A stretch of DNA of 27,351 bases from SIG672 sp045657105 (GCA_045657105.1 JAZOSN010000041.1:1-27351); one strand, 5' to 3'; numbered from the stretch's first letter, positions 8,005 to 16,695 are shown. Translations and numbers: made by a program. Notes: generated from the letters alone by a model not told the origin.

Positions 8005-9171
8005 ATGAAAGAAAATTCAAAAATTGCCGTTTCGCTCAGAGCGTGCGACTCGTACGGCATAGAAGAGGTAGATGCCACGCTTCGCGTACTGCTTGACGAC
8101 ATTTCGTTTGGAAAAGAGCAGATCTGTGGAAAAAACGTGGTCATAAAGCCTAATCTTGTCCGAAAAATGGATATATCCGCCGCGGGAACGACGAATCCCG
8201 TGCTTGTCGAGGCGGCGGCAAGGATCTGCTTTGAAATGGGAGCGAGTTCGGTGGTTATTGCCGAAAGTCCTGCCGGGGTTTATACGGATAGCTCGATACG
8301 TGCATCGTACAGAGTGGGCAAAATGGACTCTGCGGCAGAGGCTTCGGGTGCGACGCTGAATTTCGATCTTTCCGCAAAGCGCGTTCAGTCGTGCGGCGAG
8401 GATAAAAACCGCACATTCAATATAATAACTCCGATAGTAGAAGCCGACGTTATAATAAATATCTGCAAGCTCAAAACCCACAATCTTACCGGAATGAGCG
8501 GCGCGGTAAAAAACTTTTTCGGCGTAGTACCGGGTACGGAAAAGCTTGAAATGCACGCGCTTTACCCCGATCTCAGAGATTTTTCGGGAATGATTTGCGA
8601 TCTCTGCAAGACTGTCTGCGACGATCGCACGGTGCTTAGTATAATGGACGCGGTGATAGCCATGGAGGGTAACGGTCCTACGAATGGGAAGCCTAAAAAG
8701 CTCGGATTTATCGGGGCTTCCTGCGATCCCTTTGCGCTCGACGAGCTCTGCTCCAAGGTGATACGAATGGACGGTCTTGCCTCTGTCTGCGAGCAGGCAA
8801 AGATGCGCGGATTTACACCGGAGGCAAAGTACCTCGGAGATCCGTATGAAAATTTCGTTTCTCCCGATTTCGTTTTGCCGGATAGCTCGGACAGAGATCA
8901 TAGCTCGATAAGTGTTCTGACAAAGCTTTTCGGCGGAAAGTTCATCGAAACTCTTCGGCCAAGACCTGTTATCGACAGGGAAAAGTGTATCGGTTGCGGA
9001 GAATGTATGCGCTCCTGTCCTGCCAAAACTATCGTTATAACGAAGGATAAGGTGGCTTTTGTAAAGAAAAAGGACTGCATAAAATGCTTCTGTTGTCAGG
9101 AGCTTTGCCCGAAGGATGCGGTCAAGGTAAAGAAAAATCCGCTTCTCAGACTCGCAGGTCTTTTTACTTAA
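8005..9171 (+). CDS. DUF362 domain protein with C-terminal 2x[4Fe-4S] ferredoxin domain
   Basis: 388 residues. Residues 1 to about 300 match the DUF362 family (VVIKPNLVRKMDISAAGTTNPVLVEA and NICKLKTHNLTGMSGAVKNFFG). The C-terminus carries two four-cysteine clusters: C328, C331, C334, C338 and C358, C361, C364, C368, with an extra C363. It therefore probably binds two [4Fe-4S] clusters and passes electrons in the cytosol; the partner and substrate of the family are unknown. DUF362 proteins are common in anaerobes. GAGGA lies just before the ATG. The gene ends 15 bp before ispE, suggesting co-transcription, perhaps only for convenience although IspG and IspH of the same pathway are Fe-S enzymes. 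Confidence 0.9.
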   Translation: MKENSKIAVSLRACDSYGIEEVDATLRVLLDDISFGKEQICGKNVVIKPNLVRKMDISAAGTTNPVLVEAAARICFEMGASSVVIAESPAGVYTDSSIRASYRVGKMDSAAEASGATLNFDLSAKRVQSCGEDKNRTFNIITPIVEADVIINICKLKTHNLTGMSGAVKNFFGVVPGTEKLEMHALYPDLRDFSGMICDLCKTVCDDRTVLSIMDAVIAMEGNGPTNGKPKKLGFIGASCDPFALDELCSKVIRMDGLASVCEQAKMRGFTPEAKYLGDPYENFVSPDFVLPDSSDRDHSSISVLTKLFGGKFIETLRPRPVIDREKCIGCGECMRSCPAKTIVITKDKVAFVKKKDCIKCFCCQELCPKDAVKVKKNPLLRLAGLFT

Positions 9172-9186
9172 AGAAAGGATAATAAA

Positions 9187-10059
9187 ATGACGAAAACTGT
9201 AATTTGTCCTGCAAAAATAAATCTTTTTCTTGAAATAACGGGGAAAAGAGAGGACTCGTATCACACGCTTGATATGGTCATGCACACGATCTCGCTTGCC
9301 GACCGTCTGACGCTTGATATCAGGCGCGGAGAGGGAAATATAGCCCTCAAAAGCTCTGATAACAGATTTCTTCCCGTCGCAGAGAAGAACATCGCGTACC
9401 GTGCGGCAGAGAAATATCTCTCGGCGTTTGGAATAAATAATTACGATATTTCGATTGCGATAGATAAAAAGATCCCCGTTTCAGCAGGGCTCGGTGGAGG
9501 TAGCGCGGACGCGGCAGGTGTTCTGCGCGCACTCGAAGAGTTTTTCTTGGCAGGAGAGCGGGAAGAACTAAACAAAATAGCACTCTCGCTCGGCGCGGAC
9601 GTTCCGTTTTGTATGTACGGCGGTTGCTATCGCGCAGGCGGAATAGGCGAGATACTTCTGCCTGTAAGCGAGATGCCGAAGGACACCTGCCTCGTCGTTG
9701 CGAGAGGAAAAAAAGGAGTGAATACCGCAAAAGCCTATGCGGATTCCGACAAAAATAGCGGATATGATATAAAAAGCGCGGATAATATCATAAAAGCGCT
9801 CGAAAAAGGCGATCATTCTTTTGCAGATCATCTTTTCAATCGCTTCGAGGAAGTAGTTTTTTCGGATCTTCCCGAGGTGAGAGAAATAAAGGACTTTATG
9901 CTTTCGTCGGGTGCGATCGGCGCACTTATGAGCGGTAGCGGCAGTGCGGTCTACGGCGTTTTCGAAAATAGCAAAAACGCCTCCGCCGTTTGTGACAATC
10001 TCCGTAGCAGAGGCATTTTTGCCGTATGCGCCAAACCGTTTAGCCAAGCTGATTTTTGA
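9187..10059 (+). CDS. ispE: 4-diphosphocytidyl-2-C-methyl-D-erythritol kinase
   Basis: 290 residues. It phosphorylates CDP-methylerythritol with ATP in the MEP pathway of isoprenoid synthesis. The GHMP-kinase ATP loop PVSAGLGGGSADAA is at residues 97-110, the N-terminal PAKINLFLEITGKRED (K10) is conserved, and LGADVPF holds the catalytic aspartate D138. The C-terminal GALMSGSGSAVYGVF glycine loop is also present. Length is normal. An AAAGGATAAT ribosome binding site lies 7-9 nt upstream. The last 20 bp overlap the end of the convergent ATPase gene, so there is no space for a terminator between them. Confidence 0.97.
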   Translation: MTKTVICPAKINLFLEITGKREDSYHTLDMVMHTISLADRLTLDIRRGEGNIALKSSDNRFLPVAEKNIAYRAAEKYLSAFGINNYDISIAIDKKIPVSAGLGGGSADAAGVLRALEEFFLAGEREELNKIALSLGADVPFCMYGGCYRAGGIGEILLPVSEMPKDTCLVVARGKKGVNTAKAYADSDKNSGYDIKSADNIIKALEKGDHSFADHLFNRFEEVVFSDLPEVREIKDFMLSSGAIGALMSGSGSAVYGVFENSKNASAVCDNLRSRGIFAVCAKPFSQADF

Positions 10060-11143
10060 ATATCGAAATGAGCAGGCGCTTTGTAAACGCTCCCATATCC
10101 TTAAAATCCATAGCGCCTATATAAATTTCTTCAAGCTCATCATGAAGCTCTCCGATGCAGGAGAGCTTTTTCTCTGCAAGCTTTATGGCGGTAGAGGAGA
10201 TCAGGCGGAGCTGCTTTATCTCTTCTTTTTCAGAAGCTATGCTCTTTCTTATAAAGCGCTCGGTGTTGATTATTCTGCTCGGATCGCTTGCCACGGGTAA
10301 GAACGCCACGTTCTCGCCGCGAAGAAGAAGGGCGTCGGTCCTGTCGTATACAGGAGAGCGTGAATAGTCAAATCCTACCTGCCTTTTCTCGAAGTTTTCC
10401 TTTAAAATATCGAGAAAAATATTCGAAATTGAGTATTTATCGCGGAAGGTGTAGGTTTCCTCGGCACGCTTTTCGTAGCTATCAAGAAGCAGGTATCCGT
10501 GTACTCCCAGTGCAGATATTCCGCGCCTGCGGATCGGCAGTCTGTCCGTCGGGTAAAGCCGTGCTATTCGATCTGCTGCAAGCTTCATTTTTTCAAGATC
10601 GGTGTGTCGAATAACTATCTTCTGTATAAGCTCCTCGGCGGATGCGGCTATCGCCATAGCGTCGTAAACGTTTTTGTATAGCGCGCTTATGGTGTCGAGA
10701 TAGTATTTTATTTCGTGCGCCGAATCTTTGAGAATTGCCGAGTTCCAGAATCTGCCGAGATTTATGATCTCGTCCCTTGCACCGGGGATTTTAGGATCCA
10801 CTGCGTGAGGTGACGTGCCGTCTATTATTGCGATCTCGCCGTCGCCTATGAGAACTCCGTCGAGAGAATTCGTATCGGACGAACAGTAAAAATATTCAAC
10901 CGCCATATCCCGATTTGTCGCCTCTGCGGCGAGCGCGCGGATAAGCGTTGATTTTCCCGTTCCCGGACCGCCCTTTAAGATCAGAGTGCGCTTTGCCGAT
11001 GAGAACACCTCGTCAAAATTACTTATGAATCCGCGAGAGGTGTTGAGAGCGGCAAAATAGGAATTGCTCCGATCGGTTGGCACAGTAGAGGAAAAGATCG
11101 GTGATTTTAAACTTGAATATGTCGTCATATCTTTCTTAGGCAT
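10040..11143 (-). CDS. P-loop ATPase of the PRK06851-like family
   Basis: 367 residues. A Walker A motif GGPGTGKST is at 58-66 after an N-terminal extension. It is followed by AVEYFYCSSDTNSLDGVLI and IAIIDGTSPHAVDPKIPGARDEIINLG, which I recognise from an uncharacterised Firmicutes ATPase family of about this length (the label PRK06851 is from memory). The C-terminal end LHDELEEIYIGAMDF also fits. Only one complete P-loop is visible, whereas the family, as I recall it, has a second similar half; here the second half looks degenerate. The biological role is unknown. AAAGGAGC precedes the ATG. Its 3' end overlaps ispE by 20 bp on the opposite strand. Confidence 0.75.
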   Translation of the reverse strand: MPKKDMTTYSSLKSPIFSSTVPTDRSNSYFAALNTSRGFISNFDEVFSSAKRTLILKGGPGTGKSTLIRALAAEATNRDMAVEYFYCSSDTNSLDGVLIGDGEIAIIDGTSPHAVDPKIPGARDEIINLGRFWNSAILKDSAHEIKYYLDTISALYKNVYDAMAIAASAEELIQKIVIRHTDLEKMKLAADRIARLYPTDRLPIRRRGISALGVHGYLLLDSYEKRAEETYTFRDKYSISNIFLDILKENFEKRQVGFDYSRSPVYDRTDALLLRGENVAFLPVASDPSRIINTERFIRKSIASEKEEIKQLRLISSTAIKLAEKKLSCIGELHDELEEIYIGAMDFKDMGAFTKRLLISIFKNQLG

Positions 11144-11221
11144 TTTATGCGCTCCTTTTGAAATATCAATATATATTATGCCTCTTTTTTGAATTTGCTA
11201 ATTGAAAAATATCGAAAACTG

Positions 11222-11250
11222 TTGAAATATTCTGAAAAGTATGGTAGAAT
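11222..11250 (+). promoter_or_regulatory. Sigma-A promoter for hpt
   Basis: -35 TTGAAA (11222-11227), 17-bp spacer, -10 TAGAAT (11245-11250). The predicted start is about 30 nt upstream of the ATG, leaving a short leader with GGAG at 11273-11276. Confidence 0.75.
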
Positions 11251-11285
11251 ATATAGCATAAAACTAATATACGGAGCAAGGGCTT

Positions 11286-11846
11286 ATGAACGACATCAAT
11301 TCCACTAAAATTTTTAACAGCAGAATAAAAGGAGTTATGATCTCGAAAGAGGAGATCGACGCGGCAATAGAAAAAGCAGGTAAGCAGATCGACGCTATTT
11401 ACGACGGAAATCCGATACTGCTTGTCAGTATACTTAAAGGCGCGTTCGTTTTTATGGCGGACATCTGCCGCTCGGTAAGCGTTCCCTGTGAGGTTGGATT
11501 TATGTGCGCTAAAAGCTATTACGAGGGAACCGTTTCCTCGGGAGTAGTCAAGATCACGATGGATCTCGAACAGGATATAAGCAAATATCACGTTGTTATC
11601 GTGGAAGATATTGTTGATACCGGAAGAACGCTTAACGATATAGTTAAGCTTCTGAAATCGAGAGATCCGCTCTCTCTGAGAGTCGTCACGCTTCTCGATA
11701 AGCCATCAAGACGACTCGTTGACTTCAAAGCGGATATATCGCTTTTCACGATTCCCGATAAATTCGTTATCGGATACGGACTTGACTGCGGAGAGTATTT
11801 CAGAAATCTGCCGTACATAGCCGAATATAACGAAGACGGTGAGTAA
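11286..11846 (+). CDS. hpt: Hypoxanthine phosphoribosyltransferase
   Basis: 186 residues. It converts hypoxanthine (and usually guanine) with PRPP to IMP/GMP in purine salvage, in the cytosol. The PRPP-binding signature VVIVEDIVDTGRTL is at residues 103-116 with the acidic pair E107/D108. ILLVSILKGAFVFMADI and VGFMCAKSYYEG are the other family blocks. Length is typical. It is a single-gene unit with its own promoter and a strong terminator. In many Firmicutes hpt lies between tilS and ftsH; that context is absent here. Confidence 0.95.
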   Translation: MNDINSTKIFNSRIKGVMISKEEIDAAIEKAGKQIDAIYDGNPILLVSILKGAFVFMADICRSVSVPCEVGFMCAKSYYEGTVSSGVVKITMDLEQDISKYHVVIVEDIVDTGRTLNDIVKLLKSRDPLSLRVVTLLDKPSRRLVDFKADISLFTIPDKFVIGYGLDCGEYFRNLPYIAEYNEDGE

Positions 11847-11854
11847 AAATAAAA

Positions 11855-11887
11855 AACCGTCCGAGGAGTAAATCTCCTCGGACGGTT
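11855..11887. terminator. Bidirectional intrinsic terminator between hpt and the lipoprotein gene
   Basis: A perfect 14-bp stem AACCGTCCGAGGAG / CTCCTCGGACGGTT with loop TAAAT. T-rich flanks lie on the right and A-rich flanks on the left, so it serves both convergent genes. Confidence 0.92.
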
Positions 11888-11895
11888 ATTTTTAT

Positions 11896-13728
11896 TTATC
11901 TGGGGTAGGTGTACTCGGGGCACTCGATTACGGTGAAGGTGTTGTTTGCGGGATCAATTTCTATAACGAGATCCTTCGCGGTATCGAGATCGATCTCTCC
12001 GTCGTAGTCAGAGAGAGATAAAAGCTCGGAGTCGATGGTGATCGTTGTGGATTTGAGCAGATCCGCATCGAGAAAATCTGCGTAGAAACAGAGGTCATCG
12101 TCTACGTCGAGAGTGATCCAGAGAGTTCCGTTGAAGTTTGTGTATATACCAAGGCACTTGTAATCAGAAGTTGTTGAGGTGAACTCCTTGTCGGCAAGAT
12201 CATAATATACGTCCTTGTCGGTGGGTGCGGATACTGCTACGCTTTCTTCGGAAATATCGTAGATCTTAAAGGAAATTTTAAGGTCGGTATCAGAGGTATC
12301 GTATTTTACTTCTTCTCCATCGAAATAGGAAGACTCCTTGATGTAAACATCGTAATTGAGCTCGCCCTCGACGGTGTCGATGTTAAATACACCCTTGAAA
12401 TTCAAGTCAAGCTTTGCACTCAGCTCATTTACCGTGATCGTAGCCAGTTGCCACTGGATAGTAGAGAAGATCTGAATTCCGATAGCTTCCTCGAAATCGG
12501 GAACAGGCATTGCAAGGAGCTCTTCAATGCTATCAAAAAGCTCTGCAAGCGCGGGGATCTCGGCTTCGCCGTCTTCATTTGGTATGAACGATACGATAAG
12601 ATCGTAAATAACGACGTCACCGATCTCGTACTGTGCTATGAGATCTGCGATCTTTATGCTCTGAATGCCCGTGATTGTTTGTGCGATCTCTGCTTCGGTG
12701 AGAGAGGTGTCCGCCTGCTCTTTAAGCATCTCGGTAACAGCTTCAACAAATTCGGGGTTGGTTACGACCGTGTCGTAAATTCCTTGAAGAGTTGTGCCGT
12801 AGTCCTCGGTGAGCATCGCGTCGATCTCCGCAAGTGCCTGATTTACGGTAAGTCCTGCGATTCTTTCGAGCTCGTCGAGAATTACCTTGGTGGTCAGATC
12901 CTCGCTTACGAGTGCGAGCGCATCGTTTATGACCTGCGAAGCAGTATACGAATTTATCGAATTCATATAATTCTTGAAGTTATCAAAAACAGGCTTTGCA
13001 TCTATCGAGATAGAGCCCTTGTTGTCCTTTATGTCAAAGACGGTGATAGCAAGCTCGCCGAGAGAAGCGATAATAGCGTTCTTTTCCTCTTCGGTGATCT
13101 CAATCTTGCCCATGATCTCGGCAAGCATAGCCTCGATCTCTGCGATAACTGCATTGTTTTTCAGATCTGTTTTCAGATAAACGTCAAGCTCGTCGTCGTA
13201 TGTATATACTACTCCGTCAACGAGATAAAGCGCGGTGAATTCCTCGGTTTCAAACTCGCCGTCTGCATCGTCGCGTCCATGAGTGTAGACGTCAAGCTTT
13301 GCATTTGCTCCGTTCTCGGTTTTTGCTACCGTTGCACTGAGTTTGATTATTCCCTCGGAATAATCAGAATATTTCTCCAAGGTTTCCTCGTCGGTTTCGT
13401 AATCGTACCAGGTGTCCCAATATTCGCTCGAATTTAAAATGTCGATTGTAACTTCAAGCTTCATCGACTGAGCGTTACTGAGCTGCTCGATAACGGCATT
13501 TGCAAGAACGTCGCCCGCTTGGTCAAGCGTGTCCGGACTCAGGTCCTCATCGCAGTTGTCGCACTTGCCGTCTGAGTTTTCGTCAATATGCTCTTTACAT
13601 TCCTCGGTGTCGCCGTCAGATGACTTGTCGTCGTTATCTTCCTTGTTGCAGGCACAAAGAAGAGTCAAAAGCATTGAAATAATTAAAAATAAAGATAGTA
13701 GTGAACGTGTTGAAAAGATCTTTTTCAT
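11896..13728 (-). CDS. Large secreted lipoprotein of unknown function
   Basis: 610 residues. The N-terminus MKKIFSTRSLLSLFLIISML plus TLLCAC is a lipoprotein signal; the lipobox is L24-C-A-C27, so C27 would be lipidated and the protein anchored outside the membrane. Next is an acidic linker and a compact motif C44-x2-H47-x-D49-x-N51-x-D53-G54-x-C56-x2-C59, which looks like a small metal-binding knuckle combined with an EF-hand-like DxNxDG; similar motifs occur in surface proteins of gut Clostridia. The remaining 540 residues are acidic, alternate helical and beta-rich stretches, and match no family I know. A solute-binding or LolA/LppX-like fold is possible but unproven. AAAGGAGA ribosome binding site; own promoter and terminator. 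Confidence 0.8.
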   Translation of the reverse strand: MKKIFSTRSLLSLFLIISMLLTLLCACNKEDNDDKSSDGDTEECKEHIDENSDGKCDNCDEDLSPDTLDQAGDVLANAVIEQLSNAQSMKLEVTIDILNSSEYWDTWYDYETDEETLEKYSDYSEGIIKLSATVAKTENGANAKLDVYTHGRDDADGEFETEEFTALYLVDGVVYTYDDELDVYLKTDLKNNAVIAEIEAMLAEIMGKIEITEEEKNAIIASLGELAITVFDIKDNKGSISIDAKPVFDNFKNYMNSINSYTASQVINDALALVSEDLTTKVILDELERIAGLTVNQALAEIDAMLTEDYGTTLQGIYDTVVTNPEFVEAVTEMLKEQADTSLTEAEIAQTITGIQSIKIADLIAQYEIGDVVIYDLIVSFIPNEDGEAEIPALAELFDSIEELLAMPVPDFEEAIGIQIFSTIQWQLATITVNELSAKLDLNFKGVFNIDTVEGELNYDVYIKESSYFDGEEVKYDTSDTDLKISFKIYDISEESVAVSAPTDKDVYYDLADKEFTSTTSDYKCLGIYTNFNGTLWITLDVDDDLCFYADFLDADLLKSTTITIDSELLSLSDYDGEIDLDTAKDLVIEIDPANNTFTVIECPEYTYPR

Positions 13729-13798
13729 GATTTTTCTCCTTTGTTTTACATAATTATTTAAATCGCGGCGTTTGCCGTGTTCAAATTCTTTCGTCTAC

Positions 13799-13827
13799 AT
13801 TATACCACCAAAAATATAAAAATTCAA
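13799..13827 (-). promoter_or_regulatory. Sigma-A promoter for the lipoprotein gene
   Basis: On the minus strand: -35 TTGAAT (13822-13827), 17-bp spacer, perfect -10 TATAAT (13799-13804). The predicted start gives a leader of about 64 nt containing a GC-rich inverted repeat, GGCAAACGCC (13768-13777). Confidence 0.78.
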
Positions 13828-13870
13828 GAGTTTATCTATATAAAGTGGACTTTGGAAAATTTTTTATAAA

Positions 13871-13905
13871 AAACGCTTATGAAGCGCGAGGCGTCATAAG
13901 CGTTT
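13871..13905 (-). terminator. Intrinsic terminator at the end of the tig-clpP-clpX-PHP run
   Basis: A perfect 12-bp stem AAACGCTTATGA / TCATAAGCGTTT around an 11-nt loop, followed on the minus strand by a short U tract (TTTTTTAT). It lies 4 bp after the stop of the PHP gene. Confidence 0.85.
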
Positions 13906-13908
13906 CTG

Positions 13909-14634
13909 TTATTTGGTAAGTATCTCTCCGATTTTATGCTTTTGGCGCCAATCGGGGATTATGTCGTGTATTTCAAGCTCGCACTGAGGCTCGTTGCGGA
14001 GAAAATCCGCAAGCCTGACAGTGTCGGTAATATCCTCGGGAATATAAATTCCGCAGTGTGCCTTGTAGGTGTCGCCGTGATAGTCCGATCCGCAGGAGAG
14101 CTTCAAAGAGTGCTGCTTTGCAAACGCGGTTATCTCCTCTTTGTCGTTGTGATTGTAGATCGGGTGGCAATTTATTTCAACTCCGTGTAAATATCTCGGA
14201 TCCTGTGGCAGAGTGCCGTTTCGGTAAGGGTGCGCCTGATAGAGCAGGGCGTTTTCGGATACGCAGTATTCGAAAAGCTCCTTCTGTGTCAGAGCGTGAA
14301 GCTGAGGTGCTTTTGCCGCCTTCTCGTGCGAAAGTCCGTAAACGAGAAAATCTATTTTCGGAAGATTGTCGAGCGTAATTTCAAGTCCGAAAAGAACTCT
14401 GAGTCCTGCCTTCTCGCCAAGTGACTTTGTATAAAGATACTCATCTATATATTTTTGGCGCCACTCCGGGAATTTTTCGTCTTCAATATAATAATTTCTC
14501 TTGTAATGATTTGTGAGAACGATGGCATCTATTTTATCGCGTACACAAAGATCGATCAGCGCATCGGCAGGGCATTTACTGCAACGGCTGATACCGCTTG
14601 TATGAATGTGTGGGTCAAGCAGAAGCATTTTCAA
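13909..14634 (-). CDS. PHP domain metal-dependent phosphoesterase
   Basis: 241 residues. The N-terminal DPHIHTS motif (D7, H9, H11), GLEITL, QAHPYR, GVEINCHP and CGSDYHGD are the ordered metal-binding blocks of the PHP fold. Family members hydrolyse phosphate esters (histidinol phosphate, nucleotides, 3'-phosphoadenosine phosphate); the substrate of this one is not apparent. It has a strong AAGGAAGGTT ribosome binding site, starts 17 bp after the clpX stop and ends at a terminator, so it is probably the last gene of the clp operon. No functional link to Clp proteolysis is known to me. Confidence 0.88.
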   Translation of the reverse strand: MKMLLLDPHIHTSGISRCSKCPADALIDLCVRDKIDAIVLTNHYKRNYYIEDEKFPEWRQKYIDEYLYTKSLGEKAGLRVLFGLEITLDNLPKIDFLVYGLSHEKAAKAPQLHALTQKELFEYCVSENALLYQAHPYRNGTLPQDPRYLHGVEINCHPIYNHNDKEEITAFAKQHSLKLSCGSDYHGDTYKAHCGIYIPEDITDTVRLADFLRNEPQCELEIHDIIPDWRQKHKIGEILTK

Positions 14635-14651
14635 CCTTCCTTTTTGCCGAG

Positions 14652-15953
14652 TCAGGCGTTTTTATACTTGATTACCGGAGCTGCATTTTCGGTGAGTGTT
14701 TCGGTAGTTATCGTTACGCTTTCGATATTTTCGTCAGATGGAACCTCGTACATAATATCGAGCATTATTTCTTCGAGTATCGATCGCAGTCCGCGTGCTC
14801 CGGTGTTTCTTTCGATTGCACGCTCTGCAATAGCGCGGATCGCTCCGTCCTCGAATATAAGATCGACGTTATCCATACCAAGCAGAGCCTTGTACTGCTT
14901 GGTGAGCGAGTTTTTGGGCTCGGTCAGTATTCTCGAGAGCATCTCAGCGTCAAGGTTGTCAAGACTGACTATAACGGGCAGACGTCCGATAAGCTCGGGA
15001 ATGAGTCCGTATTTTACAACGTCGTGCGGAGTTACGTCGCGCAGAGTGTTGCCCTTACCCTTTTCACTCTTGGTCATTATCTCGCCGTTGAATCCGATAA
15101 CCTGATTTCCGCGGCGCTTTTCGATGATCTCTTCAAGACCGTCAAACGCTCCGCCGCAAATAAAGAGAATGTTCGAGGTATCTATCTGAATGAAATCCTG
15201 ATTGGGGTGCTTTCGTCCGCCCTGCGGAGGAACGTTGGAAACGGTGCCTTCGAGAATTTTGAGAAGTGCCTGCTGAACACCCTCGCCCGATACGTCACGG
15301 GTGATAGAGCGGTTCTCGCTTCGGCGTGAGATCTTGTCGATCTCGTCTATATAGATGATTCCTTTTTCGGCAAGCTCTACGTTGTAGTCCGCCGCCTGAA
15401 TGAGCTTGAGCAGTATATTTTCGACGTCCTCTCCGACGTATCCCGCTTCCGTGAGCGTGGTCGCGTCTGCTATTGCAAAGGGAACGTTGAGCGAGCGTGC
15501 AAGATTTTGTGCAAGGAAGGTCTTTCCGACTCCGGTAGGACCGAGAAGAAGCACGTTGCTTTTCTGGATCTCAACCTTTTCCTCGTCGTTTGCCGTCTTT
15601 CTGACACGTCTGCTCTTCTTGTTTTCGGACGTGAGAATTCTCTTGTAATGATTGTATACCGATACCGAGAGCGCCTTCTTTGCCGCGTCCTGACCGATAA
15701 CGTACTTATCAAGCATATTCTTGATGTCGATAGGCTTCGGGAGAGTTTCAAGCGAAAGCTCGCCGTCTGCAAAAGAAACGGCTTCTGCACGCTCGTCGTC
15801 TATTATGTCCGCGCAGGTATCTACACAGTCCGAGCAGATAAAGACGTTTGCTATTGGCGATGCTATGAAGAAAAGATCATCACTTTCGCTTCTTCCGCAG
15901 AAGGTACAGCGGTGTTTGTTTTCACCATCTCTGGGTGGAATGTTGTTTGCCAT
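14652..15953 (-). CDS. clpX: ClpX, ATP-dependent unfoldase of the ClpXP protease
   Basis: 433 residues from the ATG chosen here. It recognises, unfolds and threads substrates into ClpP. The N-terminal zinc-binding domain has C16, C19, C40, C43. Walker A GPTGVGKT, the pore loop GYVG, Walker B IIYIDEID, and the IGF loop (NQVIGFNGE) that docks on ClpP are all visible. An in-frame TTG at 16001 would add 16 residues but has no Shine-Dalgarno and lies in the base of a hairpin; the ATG at 15953 has AAAGGAAA about 13 nt upstream, a slightly long spacing. It is third in a tig-clpP-clpX cluster. Confidence 0.96.
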   Translation of the reverse strand: MANNIPPRDGENKHRCTFCGRSESDDLFFIASPIANVFICSDCVDTCADIIDDERAEAVSFADGELSLETLPKPIDIKNMLDKYVIGQDAAKKALSVSVYNHYKRILTSENKKSRRVRKTANDEEKVEIQKSNVLLLGPTGVGKTFLAQNLARSLNVPFAIADATTLTEAGYVGEDVENILLKLIQAADYNVELAEKGIIYIDEIDKISRRSENRSITRDVSGEGVQQALLKILEGTVSNVPPQGGRKHPNQDFIQIDTSNILFICGGAFDGLEEIIEKRRGNQVIGFNGEIMTKSEKGKGNTLRDVTPHDVVKYGLIPELIGRLPVIVSLDNLDAEMLSRILTEPKNSLTKQYKALLGMDNVDLIFEDGAIRAIAERAIERNTGARGLRSILEEIMLDIMYEVPSDENIESVTITTETLTENAAPVIKYKNA

Positions 15954-15999
15954 ATTCTGAAAATTTTCCTTTCGGTTAGAAAATGAAAATAAGGTAGCC

Positions 16000-16032
16000 A
16001 AAAGCCGTATTTGCGAAAGAAATACGGCTTTT
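16000..16032 (-). other. Stem-loop between clpP and clpX, possible attenuator or processing site
   Basis: A perfect 13-bp stem AAAAGCCGTATTT / AAATACGGCTTTT with a 7-nt loop. On the minus strand only the four U of the stem itself are followed by GG, so it is a weak terminator at best. It could reduce clpX relative to clpP or protect an RNA end. Confidence 0.6.
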
Positions 16033-16042
16033 ATATTATGTT

Positions 16043-16627
16043 TTAAGGTCTTTTCTCGATCACGCGGTCGATAAGTCCGTAAGCGGCAGCCTCATCAGCC
16101 GACATGAAGTTGTCGCGCTCGGTGTCACGCTCGATAGTCTTTATCGGCTTGCCCGAATTTTCTGCAAGAATGCGGTTTAGCTTCTCACGGGTTCTTATGA
16201 TGTGATCTGCATGGATCTTTATGTCACTCGCCTGACCCTGCATACCGCCGAGCGGCTGGTGTATCATAATCTCACTGTTGGGAAGTGCAAAGCGCTTGCC
16301 CTTAGCTCCGCTTGACAGAAGAAATGCGCCCATGCTTGCCGCCATACCTACACAGATGGTAGATACGTCGCACTTTATGAAATTCATAGTGTCGTATATG
16401 GCAAGACCTGCGGAAACAGAGCCGCCGGGGCTATTGATGTAAAGACTGATGTCTTTATCGGGATCCTGTGCTTCAAGGAAAAGAAGCTGTGCTACGACGA
16501 GCGATGCGGTAGCGTCGTTTACCTCGTCGGAAAGAAAGACTATTCTGTCGTTAAGCAGGCGGGAAAAGATGTCGTAAGCGCGTTCTCCTCTTCCTGTTTG
16601 TTCAATTACTGTTGGGACAAGTGGCAT
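16043..16627 (-). CDS. clpP: ClpP, proteolytic subunit of the Clp protease
   Basis: 194 residues. A serine peptidase (family S14) that forms the double heptameric degradation chamber. The catalytic triad is S98 in VGMAASMGAFLLSSG, H123 in IMIHQPLGG and D172 in RDTERDNFMS; YINSPGGSVSAG is the substrate-strand signature. Length is standard. The ribosome binding site AAGGAGGG is strong. It lies 68 bp after tig and 89 bp before clpX, the common bacterial order. No CtsR direct heptad repeat or CIRCE element was found upstream. Confidence 0.98.
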   Translation of the reverse strand: MPLVPTVIEQTGRGERAYDIFSRLLNDRIVFLSDEVNDATASLVVAQLLFLEAQDPDKDISLYINSPGGSVSAGLAIYDTMNFIKCDVSTICVGMAASMGAFLLSSGAKGKRFALPNSEIMIHQPLGGMQGQASDIKIHADHIIRTREKLNRILAENSGKPIKTIERDTERDNFMSADEAAAYGLIDRVIEKRP

Positions 16628-16695
16628 TTGTGACCCTCCTTATCTTGTATGTGCGATTTTTGTAACGTTCTATTATATTCCAAAAATATAGGGAA

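Noticed and set aside
8017..9285. 422-residue open frame antisense to the DUF362 gene
   Set aside because: The sense frame has two ferredoxin cysteine clusters and a good ribosome binding site; the antisense product is low-complexity and basic.
12448..13437. 329-residue plus-strand frame inside the lipoprotein gene
   Set aside because: The minus frame has a signal peptide, lipobox, promoter and terminator; the plus frame has none.
15954..16001. TTG-initiated N-terminal extension of clpX
   Set aside because: No Shine-Dalgarno, and the TTG lies in the base of the intergenic stem; the extension is not part of the ClpX zinc domain.
16628..16695. CtsR or CIRCE heat-shock operator near clpP
   Set aside because: No tandem heptad or CIRCE inverted repeat could be found here or upstream of tig.
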